Assembly: GCA_003695625.1 (NCBI GenBank)
Contig: RFIB01000100.1
Span: 1-38,450 of the forward strand
Direction: 5' to 3'
DNA from: Acidobacteriota bacterium
GTDB taxonomy: Bacteria; Acidobacteriota; Polarisedimenticolia; J045
Length of the DNA stretch: 38,450 nt
In this document: positions 19,345-27,433 of the stretch, one piece after another
Layout: each line of letters starts with the position of its first letter
How positions within the stretch are numbered: the stretch's first letter is position 1
Made by a program: the position numbers and the translations under genes
Notes under the pieces: model-generated
Seen by the model: the letters and a program-made list of their open reading frames with translations, nothing else
Database searches by the model: none
What the model was told of the DNA's origin: nothing

Positions 19345-19418
19345 TCGGGGCGACTGGATTCGAACCAGCGACCCTCTGCTCCCAAAGCAGATGCGCTACC
19401 AGGCTGCACCACGCCCCG
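19345..19418 (-). tRNA. tRNA-Pro (anticodon TGG)
   Basis: Reverse strand CGGGGCGTGGTGCAGCCTGGTAGCGCATCTGCTTTGGGAGCAGAGGGTCGCTGGTTCGAATCCAGTCGCCCCGA; 7-bp acceptor CGGGGCG/CGCCCCG, GGTTCGAATCC T-loop, anticodon TGG; CCA not encoded. Confidence 0.97.
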
Positions 19419-19475
19419 ACCGAAGACGGATGGTAGCCGCGCGCCGCGGGCTCCGCACCCGCGGCGCCGACGGTC

Positions 19476-19931
19476 TCAGCGGTCGCGCCGCTCCCAGTCG
19501 AACGGGATCTCGTTGACCAGCGGATCCCAGCGCTCCTCGTCGGGGACCAGCGGGTTGTACGCCTCGTCGGTCCACACCACGACGAGCGACTCTCCCTCGG
19601 CGATCCCCTTGAGCCCGAACCAGACCCGCGGCGGGATCAGCACCCGGTACGGCGATTCCGGTGCGAGGAACAGCTCGTTGACCTCGAGGTGCGTCGGCGA
19701 CTCCTCGCGCGGATCGTAGAGGCCGAGCCGGACGAGGCCCTGCACGCAGGCCAGCACGTCGGTGCGCTTTCGGTGACGGTGCCAGGCCTTGATCGCCCCG
19801 CCGCGCACCGTCGAGACGTGCACCTGCCCGAAGGCGGGCAGCGTGTCGTCGTCGGCGCGGAACAGCTCGACCACGCGGCCCCGCTCGTCGAGGTGGTTTG
19901 CGAGCGTGAGCAGCCTGACTCCGTCGATCAC
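19476..19931 (-). CDS. dTDP-4-dehydrorhamnose 3,5-epimerase/WxcM-like cupin family protein
   Basis: GTG start VIDGVRLLTLANHLDERGRVVELFRADD...QVHVSTVRGGAIKAWHRHRKRTDVLACVQGLVRLGLYD...YRVLIPPRVWFGLKG...NEIPFDWERRD. Confidence 0.82.
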   Translation of the reverse strand: MIDGVRLLTLANHLDERGRVVELFRADDDTLPAFGQVHVSTVRGGAIKAWHRHRKRTDVLACVQGLVRLGLYDPREESPTHLEVNELFLAPESPYRVLIPPRVWFGLKGIAEGESLVVVWTDEAYNPLVPDEERWDPLVNEIPFDWERRDR

Positions 19932-20077
19932 GACCCCGCTCCCTTCCCGCGTCGCGCGCGGGCGCGATGGTAGGGAGCGCGCCGCGACGGCGTCAACCGC
20001 GACCGCCTTGCGCCCCGGCACGGGTCGCGCTGCAATGACCGCCGCCCGGATCTTGCGGCCGGGCGGGAGCCTGACGG

Positions 20078-21154
20078 ATGGAGATCGCCCTCTGCGGCCT
20101 GGGCCGCGCCGGAAAGACGACGCTGTGGTCGATCCTGACCGGGCGCGAGGTGCCGCCCGGGGCAAAGCCGGAAACGCGCCGCGGCGTCGCCCGGGTCCCC
20201 GATCCGCGCCTCGATCGGCTGACCGCGCTGTTCGAGCCGAAGAAGCACACGCCGGCGACGGTGACCTACGTCGACGTGCTGGCCCTCGAACGCGGGACCG
20301 GCCGGACGGACAACCCGGTGCTCGCCGAGCTGCGCCCGGCCGACGCACTGATGCTCGTGCTGCGCGCGTTCGACGACCCGGCCGACCCTCACCCCGAGGG
20401 CTCGATCGATCCGGCACGCGACCTCGAGCTGATGGAGACCGAGTTCCTGCTCGCCGACCTGGCCGTGGCCCAGCGCAGGATCGAGCGGCTCGACGCGCTG
20501 ATCCCCAAGACCAACCGCCCCGAGGACCGCGCCGAGCGCGAGCTGATGCACAAGGTCGTCGCCTCCCTCGAGTCGGAGCAGCCGCTGCGCGAGGCGGAGT
20601 TCACGGCAGACGAGCGCAAGGCGCTGCGCGGATTCGCGTTCCTGACCGCCAAGCCGCTGCTCGTCGCGGTCAATCTCGGGGAGGACGACACGACGAAGAT
20701 CGGCGCCCCGCCGGCCGAGCTGGGCCTCGGCGCGCTCGAGGGCCGGTCACAGGTCGACGTCGTCGCGCTGTCGGCACGGATCGAGGAGGAGATCGCCGCG
20801 CTCTCGCCCGAGGACGCCGAGGCGTTCCGCCGCGAGCTGGGCATCGCCGAACCCGCGCTCGACCGGCTGATTCGCGCCAGCTACCGGCTGCTCGGGCTGA
20901 TCTCGTTCTTCACCGTCGGCAAGGACGAGTGCCGCGCGTGGACGATCCGCGAAGGCACCGACGCGCGGACGGCCGCCGGGACGATCCACACCGACCTCGA
21001 GCGCGGGTTCATCCGGGCCGAGGTGATCGAATGGGACCGGCTGCTCGAGGCCGGCTCGCTCGCCGCGGCGCGCGAGCGGGGGTGGCTGCGGCTCGAGGGG
21101 CGCGACTACGTCGTCCGCGACGGCGACGTGCTGCACGTGCGGCACGCGTCCTGA
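20078..21154 (+). CDS. YchF-like P-loop NTPase with C-terminal TGS/DUF933 domain
   Basis: N-terminal P-loop LCGLGRAGKTTLW; VAVNLGED in the position of the YchF NxxE motif; C-term SFFTVGKDECRAWTIREGTDARTAAGTIHTDLERGFIRAEVIEWDRLL. Confidence 0.87.
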   Translation: MEIALCGLGRAGKTTLWSILTGREVPPGAKPETRRGVARVPDPRLDRLTALFEPKKHTPATVTYVDVLALERGTGRTDNPVLAELRPADALMLVLRAFDDPADPHPEGSIDPARDLELMETEFLLADLAVAQRRIERLDALIPKTNRPEDRAERELMHKVVASLESEQPLREAEFTADERKALRGFAFLTAKPLLVAVNLGEDDTTKIGAPPAELGLGALEGRSQVDVVALSARIEEEIAALSPEDAEAFRRELGIAEPALDRLIRASYRLLGLISFFTVGKDECRAWTIREGTDARTAAGTIHTDLERGFIRAEVIEWDRLLEAGSLAAARERGWLRLEGRDYVVRDGDVLHVRHAS

Positions 21155-21315
21155 GCCGGCCGCGGGTTCCGCTTGCGGAAGGAAGAATCCGTCCGGCCGG
21201 GCGCTGCGGGCGCTCCGCGGCCGCCGCCCGGAGCCGCTCGACATACGCGCTCGCAGGGGCCATTTTGTAGGAACGGGGAGTCCGGGCGGGGCCCGACCGC
21301 GCGGGGAGAATCGAG

Positions 21316-22248
21316 ATGACGACGGTCGAGCTCGCCGCCCAGCCGGCCGGGGCGCCACGTGTGCCGTTCCGTACGCGGCTGTTCCGTGTCGTGCACCGGA
21401 TGTTCGCGACAGTCCTGTTCGGGTTGCCCGTGCTCGTCATTGCGTGGGGGCTGCCCTACTACACGGCCCCGCTGGCCGAGCGCGTGCGCCATCCGGCCCA
21501 TCGCGTGCTCAACCCGGCCGGGGACATCGGCCAGGCGTTCGGCGTGCTGGCGTTCGCGCTGTTCCTGTTCCTGTGGCTCTACCCGCTGCGCAAGCGTGTC
21601 GGCCGGGCCCCGTGGCTCGGCCCGGTCCGCGGCTGGCTCGACGTGCACATCGTCGCCGGGCTGGCGGTCCCGCTGATCGGCGCGGTCCATGCGACGTTCC
21701 GGTTCCAGGGCGTCGTCGGCCTCGGCTACGCGGCGATGCTGGTCGTCGCGCTGTCGGGGGTCGTCGGCCGCTACCTCTACGTGCGGATTCCTCGCGGAGT
21801 GAGCGGACTGGCGGCGTCGCGGGAGGAGATCGCCCGCCTGCGGGACGCGATGCTCGCGGAGCTCGCGGGACGCACGGGAATGTCCGCAGACGAGCTGTCG
21901 CGGGCGCTGATCGTCAGCGAGCCGGTCCCGCCCAGGCTCGGGATCGTCGCGACCTTCACCCGGCTGATCCGCGACGACCTGCGCCGCCGGCGGGCCGCCC
22001 GCAGGCTCGTGCGCGAGTGGCGGCGATCCGGCGCGGGCAGCCGCGCCGAGCGCGACGCCGCGCGGAGCGTTCTCCGCCTCGCCCGCCGGCAGATGGCGCT
22101 CGCGCAGCAGATCCGGATGCTCGAGGCGACGCAGCGCGTCTTCGGCTACTGGCATGCCGCACACCTCCCGGTCGCGATCACCGCGATGATCGCCGTGCTG
22201 ATCCACGTCGCGGTCGTCGTTTCCCTCGGGGTCACCTGGTTCTACTGA
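21316..22248 (+). CDS. Multi-pass membrane protein with intramembrane histidines (putative b-type heme / quinone-interacting subunit)
   Basis: About 5 TM segments; LDVHIVAGLAVPLIGAVHATF and YWHAAHLPVAITAMIAVLIHVAVVV carry His residues spaced as in b-cytochromes; SGVVGRYLYVRIPR motif. First gene of the operon with the Fe-S flavoprotein and multiheme cytochrome. Confidence 0.7.
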   Translation: MTTVELAAQPAGAPRVPFRTRLFRVVHRMFATVLFGLPVLVIAWGLPYYTAPLAERVRHPAHRVLNPAGDIGQAFGVLAFALFLFLWLYPLRKRVGRAPWLGPVRGWLDVHIVAGLAVPLIGAVHATFRFQGVVGLGYAAMLVVALSGVVGRYLYVRIPRGVSGLAASREEIARLRDAMLAELAGRTGMSADELSRALIVSEPVPPRLGIVATFTRLIRDDLRRRRAARRLVREWRRSGAGSRAERDAARSVLRLARRQMALAQQIRMLEATQRVFGYWHAAHLPVAITAMIAVLIHVAVVVSLGVTWFY

Positions 22249-22309
22249 CGGTCCGGTGGTACCGGCGCGCCCAGCCGGCTTCCATGCGTTCGACGGGAGA
22301 GACCGATCG

Positions 22310-23755
22310 ATGGAGATGCTGCTGACCACGGCCGGCTTCCTGGCGATCACGGCGCTCGCCGTGCTGTGGCATCTGCGACGCACCGGCCCGCCCGCGGCGG
22401 CGGCCAGCGCACCGACGGGGGAGCCCTGCCCCCGCTGCAGCACGCCGATCGTGCGCGGTGCGACGTTCTGTCCGGGCTGCGGCGTTCCGGTGCAGGTCTG
22501 GGACGTCGTGCGGGCCCCGACGCGGGACCCTGCGACCGCCGGCGCGGACGACGGCGCAGCGAAGCACGCCGTGGTGCGCGCGGATGCGTGTGTCGGCTGC
22601 GGCACGTGCGTCGACGCCTGCCCGGAGGACGGCGCGATCCGCCTCGAGGGCAAGCTGGCGGTCGTCGACCAGCAGAAGTGCGTCGTCCACGGTGCCTGCG
22701 TGAGCGCCTGCCCCGTCGGCGCGATCGTGATCACCACCGGCGAGGCGGTCCAGCGCGTCGAGGCGCCGGAGATCGGCGACGGCTTCGAGTCCAACGTGCC
22801 GGGCGTGTACATCGTCGGCGAGCTCGGTGGCCGCGGCCTGATCAAGAACGCGATCAACGAGGGCAAGATTGCCGTCGAGCACATCGCGGGCCGCATCGCG
22901 CAGTCGCCGCGCCCGGACGAACCGGACGTCCACGACATCGTGATCGTCGGGTCGGGTCCCGCCGGCCTGAGCGCCGCCCTCGAGGCCCGGCGGCAGAAGC
23001 TGTCCGCCGTGGTGCTCGAGCAGGGTTCCCTGGCCGAGAGCATCCGCAAGTATCCGCGCCGCAAGCTGCTGCTCGCCGAGCCGGTCCGGATCCCGCTCTA
23101 CGGCGACCTGTGGGTCGCCGACGCCTCCAAGGAGACCCTGCTCGAGGTGTGGGAGACGATCGTCGCCAACTCGGGCATCACGCTCGAGACGCACTGCCGG
23201 GTCGAGAACGTCGCGCGTCACGGCGACCTGTTCGAGGTGCGCGCGGGCGAGCGTGCCTTTCGCGGGCGGTTCGTCGTGCTTGCGATGGGCCGCCGCGGCA
23301 CGCCGCGCAAGCTCGGCGTTCCGGGCGAAGAGCTCGACAAGGTGTTCTACGACGTGGTCGAGATGGACATGTTCCGCGGCCGGCGCGTGCTCGTCGTCGG
23401 CGGCGGGGACAGCGCCGTCGAGTCGGCGCTCGGGGCGGCCAACCAGGAGGGTGCGACGGTCACGCTGAGCTACCGCGGCGAGCGGATCACGCGCGCCAAG
23501 CCGCGCAACATCGAGAAGCTCGAACGGGCCGTCGCCGAAGGGCGCATCGAGCTGCTCTGCCCGAGCCAGGTGGTCCGAATCCTGCCCGACTCGGTCGAGC
23601 TCCGCGTCGGAGGCGCGACCCGGACGATCCCCAACGACGACGTCGTGATCCGCATCGGCGGCGAGGCCCCGTACGCGTTTCTCGAGCGGATCGGCGTGCG
23701 GATCGTCACCAAGGACGTCCCGCTGGCCACGGAGCTCGAGGGTGTCGGTGCCTGA
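22310..23755 (+). CDS. Membrane-anchored zinc-ribbon / 2x[4Fe-4S] ferredoxin / FAD-NAD(P) oxidoreductase
   Basis: N-term TM (MLLTTAGFLAITALAVLW), CPRCSTPIVRGATFCPGCG, CVGCGTCVDACP and CVVHGACVSACP clusters, DIVIVGSGPAGLSAALEA FAD fold, VLVVGGGDSAVESAL NAD(P) fold. Confidence 0.9.
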   Translation: MEMLLTTAGFLAITALAVLWHLRRTGPPAAAASAPTGEPCPRCSTPIVRGATFCPGCGVPVQVWDVVRAPTRDPATAGADDGAAKHAVVRADACVGCGTCVDACPEDGAIRLEGKLAVVDQQKCVVHGACVSACPVGAIVITTGEAVQRVEAPEIGDGFESNVPGVYIVGELGGRGLIKNAINEGKIAVEHIAGRIAQSPRPDEPDVHDIVIVGSGPAGLSAALEARRQKLSAVVLEQGSLAESIRKYPRRKLLLAEPVRIPLYGDLWVADASKETLLEVWETIVANSGITLETHCRVENVARHGDLFEVRAGERAFRGRFVVLAMGRRGTPRKLGVPGEELDKVFYDVVEMDMFRGRRVLVVGGGDSAVESALGAANQEGATVTLSYRGERITRAKPRNIEKLERAVAEGRIELLCPSQVVRILPDSVELRVGGATRTIPNDDVVIRIGGEAPYAFLERIGVRIVTKDVPLATELEGVGA

Positions 23756-25841
23756 CGCGCTGCTTCCCGGCCGCCGGGCCGCCCTGACGACGTTCCTGCT
23801 GCTGCTCGCGCTCGCCGGCGCAGGGGCGGCGCACGGCCAGGTGTCCCCCGGGCCGCTGTCCGCCCCGCATGCGGAGCTCGAGGGCAACCGCAACTGCACG
23901 AAGTGCCACGGCGGCGGCGAGGTCGGACAGGACCGCCGCTGCCTCGAGTGCCACCGCGGCATCGCGTCGCTGGTCGAGCGGCGGCGCGGGCTGCACGGAC
24001 TCGAGGGCCGCACGCGGTGCGGCCACTGCCACCCCGAGCATGCCGGCGTCGACTTCGAGCTCGTCGACTGGGGCGTGCCGGGCCGCGAGAAGTTCGACCA
24101 TGGACGCACCGGCTGGCCGCTCGAGCAGAAGCACGCCGCGGCCGCCTGTGACGCCTGTCACCGTCCCGACCGCATCGCCGATCCGGCCCATGCCCTGGAG
24201 CCGAAGCCCGAGGCCCTGGCCCACGTCGGCCTCGACCCGCGCTGCACCACATGCCACGAGGACGCCCACCGCGGCGCGCTCGGCGACGACTGCGCCCGTT
24301 GTCACGACGCGCAGGCGTTCCGTCCGGCGCGCAACTTCGACCACGCGAAGACGGCGTTTCCGCTCACCGGGCGCCACGTCAAGGTCCGCTGTGACGACTG
24401 TCACCTGGCCGACCGGCTGCGCCCGGCGCGCGACGCGCAAGGCCGGCCGGTCCCGGTCTACAAGCCGGTCCCGCACGCCTCGTGCGCGGACTGCCACCGG
24501 GACGTGCACCGCGGGCGGCTCGGGACGGACTGCGCCCGCTGCCATGTCACGGACGGGTTCCGCGTCATCCGGCGCGGCGCCTTCGACCACTCGCGGACCC
24601 GGTTCCCGCTGCGCGGCGCCCACGCCCGGACGAAGTGCGCGAAGTGCCACGGCGAGGGCGAGCGCCGCGTCGCCGCTCCGCGGTTCGACGCGTGCGCGAT
24701 CTGCCACCGCGATCCGCACGACGGCAAGGCGACGATCGCCGGGCGCGTGGCCCACGACTGCATCGTCTGCCACGACGAGCGCGCCTTCAAGCCGTCGACG
24801 TTCACCGTCCGTGACCACGCGAAGACCGGCTATCCGCTCGAGGGGGCCCACGCCCGCACCGCGTGCGCGGCGTGCCACAGGCCCGCCGTGTCGCCCGCGG
24901 GTGCGCCGCGCGCCCCCGGATCGGACGTCAGGTTCCGGATGGACCACGCGCGCTGCACCGACTGCCACGAGGATGCGCATGGCGGACAGCTCGCGAGCGA
25001 CGGCCGGCCGGCACCCGACTGCGCCGAGTGCCACGACGTCGCCGCATTCCGGCCGTCGCGCTTCGGCCGCGCGGAGCACGCCCGCCTCCGGCTGCCGCTC
25101 GAGGGGCGGCATGCCGAGATCGAATGCCGCGCCTGCCACGGTCCGGACCGCCGGGGTCTGCCCGCGCTGCCGGGCCGCGACGTGCTGGGCCGCGCGGGCG
25201 TCGCCGTCCGGCTCGACGACGCGCGCTGCGCCTCGTGCCACGCCGATCCGCACGACGGCCGGCTGACACCCACGGGCACCGACTGCGCGGCCTGCCACGA
25301 CGCCTCGACGTTCCGCCCGTCCCGCTACGACTCCGAGCGCCACCGCGAGGCGCGCTTCCCGCTCGAGCAGGCCCACCGCACGGTCCCGTGCGTGCTGTGC
25401 CACCGCGAGCTCGAGAACCGCGCCCGGCCGAAGAGCACGCTCGTCGCCGCACCGGGCCGGCCCGCGGGAGGCCTGACGTTCGCGGTTGCGAAGCAGGAGT
25501 GCCGCGACTGCCACGACACGCCCCACGGCAGCCAGTTCGACACGCGGGAGGGAGGCGCCGCCTGCTCGACCTGCCACGACCAGGGTGCGTTCCGGCCCGC
25601 GAGCCGGTTCGACCACGACCGGGACGCCCGGTTTGCACTGGGCAAGGCGCACCGAAAGGTGGCCTGCGCCGAGTGCCACAAGGCTCCGGCCGAAGGCCGG
25701 CCGGTCGTCTACCGCCCGCTGGACGGCCGCTGCCGCGCGTGCCACGGCCCGGGGCGCGGCGCGCCCGCGCTCCCCGACGACGCGGAGGGCGCGGACGCGC
25801 GGAGCGGCCGCGGTCAGAAACGCCAGCTCAGCGTCAGGTAG
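23742..25841 (+). CDS. Multiheme c-type cytochrome, 23 CXXCH motifs, tandem tri-heme modules
   Basis: GTG start overlapping the upstream stop by 14 nt; signal peptide AALTTFLLLLALAGAGAAHGQ; manual count of 23 CXXCH; repeated module CxxCHxDxHxGxLGxDCxxCHxxxxFRPxxFDHxxTxFPLxGxHxxxxCxxCH. Confidence 0.93.
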   Translation: MSVPDALLPGRRAALTTFLLLLALAGAGAAHGQVSPGPLSAPHAELEGNRNCTKCHGGGEVGQDRRCLECHRGIASLVERRRGLHGLEGRTRCGHCHPEHAGVDFELVDWGVPGREKFDHGRTGWPLEQKHAAAACDACHRPDRIADPAHALEPKPEALAHVGLDPRCTTCHEDAHRGALGDDCARCHDAQAFRPARNFDHAKTAFPLTGRHVKVRCDDCHLADRLRPARDAQGRPVPVYKPVPHASCADCHRDVHRGRLGTDCARCHVTDGFRVIRRGAFDHSRTRFPLRGAHARTKCAKCHGEGERRVAAPRFDACAICHRDPHDGKATIAGRVAHDCIVCHDERAFKPSTFTVRDHAKTGYPLEGAHARTACAACHRPAVSPAGAPRAPGSDVRFRMDHARCTDCHEDAHGGQLASDGRPAPDCAECHDVAAFRPSRFGRAEHARLRLPLEGRHAEIECRACHGPDRRGLPALPGRDVLGRAGVAVRLDDARCASCHADPHDGRLTPTGTDCAACHDASTFRPSRYDSERHREARFPLEQAHRTVPCVLCHRELENRARPKSTLVAAPGRPAGGLTFAVAKQECRDCHDTPHGSQFDTREGGAACSTCHDQGAFRPASRFDHDRDARFALGKAHRKVACAECHKAPAEGRPVVYRPLDGRCRACHGPGRGAPALPDDAEGADARSGRGQKRQLSVR

Positions 25842-27433
25842 ACCTGGTCGTACTCCTGGCCTTCACCCGTCGATCGCTCGGCGTCGAGAAGCAGGTAGAT
25901 CGAGCGCGTGACGAGCAGGTCGATGTCGAAGCCGTACCACGGCAGGCTGCGCGGCTCCCCGACACCGTCGACCGGCTCGTCGTCGCGTCGGCCGGCCTCG
26001 AGGCCGACCCGCAGCCGCTCGCCGAACGGCACGTCGACACCCAGCACGTGGAGCCAGCCGTCGTACAGGGCGTTCGTGTAGCGCGTCGAGCGCGTGCGCA
26101 GCCCGAGCCGGGCCGCCGTCAGGCGCTCGAGCCGGGTCGTCAGCGTCCAGCTGTCGGAACTTCCCGCGGCGCCTCCGTTCGCGCCGCGGAAGCGCAGTCC
26201 GACACGAAAGCGCTCGAACGGGCGGACGTTGACCCCGGCCCAGTAGCCCTGGCGGCTGCTGTCGTCGAACTCGGTCTCCGGCGTCGTGCGGTCGCGATAC
26301 AGCCGCACGTTCTGGCGGTCGTCCCAGCCCGCGTCGACCACGATCCGGTCCGACAGCCTGTATCGCCCGAAGACGAACGTCGACGTCGGTTCGAGCGTGC
26401 TCTGGCCCGAAGCCGCGCGCCAGCCGCGGTTGATGTCGATCTCCTGGATCAGCGAGACGAACAGCCGCTGCGTCCGGTAGCGGCCCTGGAGGTACAGGAA
26501 CTCGCGGTTGATCTCCCCGCCGACGTACGAGCCGATCACCCCCGCGGTGCCCTCCCACCCGCGACGCGGGTCGCGCTCCGAGCGCGCCTGCAGGTACGCG
26601 CCGTACTGCCGCGTCCCGGTCGACACGGACATCGTGGCGGGATCGGGTTCGGAGCCGACGAAGGCGCCGGCCCCCCAGCGCGGCCGCTGGTACTCGGCCA
26701 GCGCGCCGTCGAACAGGCTGATGCCGGCCAGTGCCTGGGAGAACTGGCGTCCGACGGAGACCCGCCACGGCGTGCCCGCGGGATACCACTCGACGGACGC
26801 GCGATAGACGCGCGTGCGATTGACGGTCTCGTCCGTTGCGTCCCGGTACGTGCGGCGCACGCGCGTGTCGAGATGCACGCCGAGGCCGCTGCCGCCGACG
26901 TCGCTGCCGTCGAGGCGCACGGTCAGGGCCGGCTGCGAGAATCCGCCGCCGGTGTCGGCGCGGTCACGGACCGCCAGCCAGGCGAGGCCGACCCGCCCGC
27001 GCAGACCCGCCTCGCGCAGGCGTTCGCGCAACGGCGTGCGTGGCGCACGGGGCGGCGGCGGAGCCGGCGGGGCCGGCTCCGGCGGGGCGACGACGGGCGT
27101 GACGCTCTTCCGGGCGACGAGGCGGACCTCGTCGCCGATCGCGACGCGCTCGCCGACGGGGGCGCCGTCCTGGGGCACCAGCACCGCACGGTGTCCCGAG
27201 ACCTCGCGCACCTCGAGCACCAGCACCACGTGGCCGTCCCGCACGACGTCCACCCGGTCGCCGACGACGACGCCGGACCGGGCGCCGGCGTCGATGTAGA
27301 CCGAGCTGCCGCTGACGTACGTCACGCGGGCCCGGTAGGTGGCGAGCTGTTCCTCCGCGCGCGACGGCGCGCCAGGCGCGAGCGCCAGCGCGAGCGCGAG
27401 CGCGAGCGCGACGGACCTCCCCCGGCCCGTCAC
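25814..27433 (-). CDS. Outer-membrane beta-barrel protein (porin-like) with N-terminal soluble domain and Pro-rich linker
   Basis: GTG start overlapping the upstream cytochrome stop (GTGA); signal VALALALALALAPGAPSRA; alternating-hydrophobicity beta strands; terminal aromatic ...QVYLTLSWRF* typical of OMPs; linker VVAPPEPAPPAPPPPRAP. Confidence 0.82.
   Translation of the reverse strand: MTGRGRSVALALALALALAPGAPSRAEEQLATYRARVTYVSGSSVYIDAGARSGVVVGDRVDVVRDGHVVLVLEVREVSGHRAVLVPQDGAPVGERVAIGDEVRLVARKSVTPVVAPPEPAPPAPPPPRAPRTPLRERLREAGLRGRVGLAWLAVRDRADTGGGFSQPALTVRLDGSDVGGSGLGVHLDTRVRRTYRDATDETVNRTRVYRASVEWYPAGTPWRVSVGRQFSQALAGISLFDGALAEYQRPRWGAGAFVGSEPDPATMSVSTGTRQYGAYLQARSERDPRRGWEGTAGVIGSYVGGEINREFLYLQGRYRTQRLFVSLIQEIDINRGWRAASGQSTLEPTSTFVFGRYRLSDRIVVDAGWDDRQNVRLYRDRTTPETEFDDSSRQGYWAGVNVRPFERFRVGLRFRGANGGAAGSSDSWTLTTRLERLTAARLGLRTRSTRYTNALYDGWLHVLGVDVPFGERLRVGLEAGRRDDEPVDGVGEPRSLPWYGFDIDLLVTRSIYLLLDAERSTGEGQEYDQVYLTLSWRF

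Noticed and set aside
21155-21315. Possible GEMM (c-di-GMP/cGAMP) riboswitch upstream of the cytochrome operon; the same was looked for at 29191-29424
   Set aside because: GC-rich partial inverted repeats are present, but I could not find the conserved GEMM core; a covariance-model search (Infernal) would be decisive.
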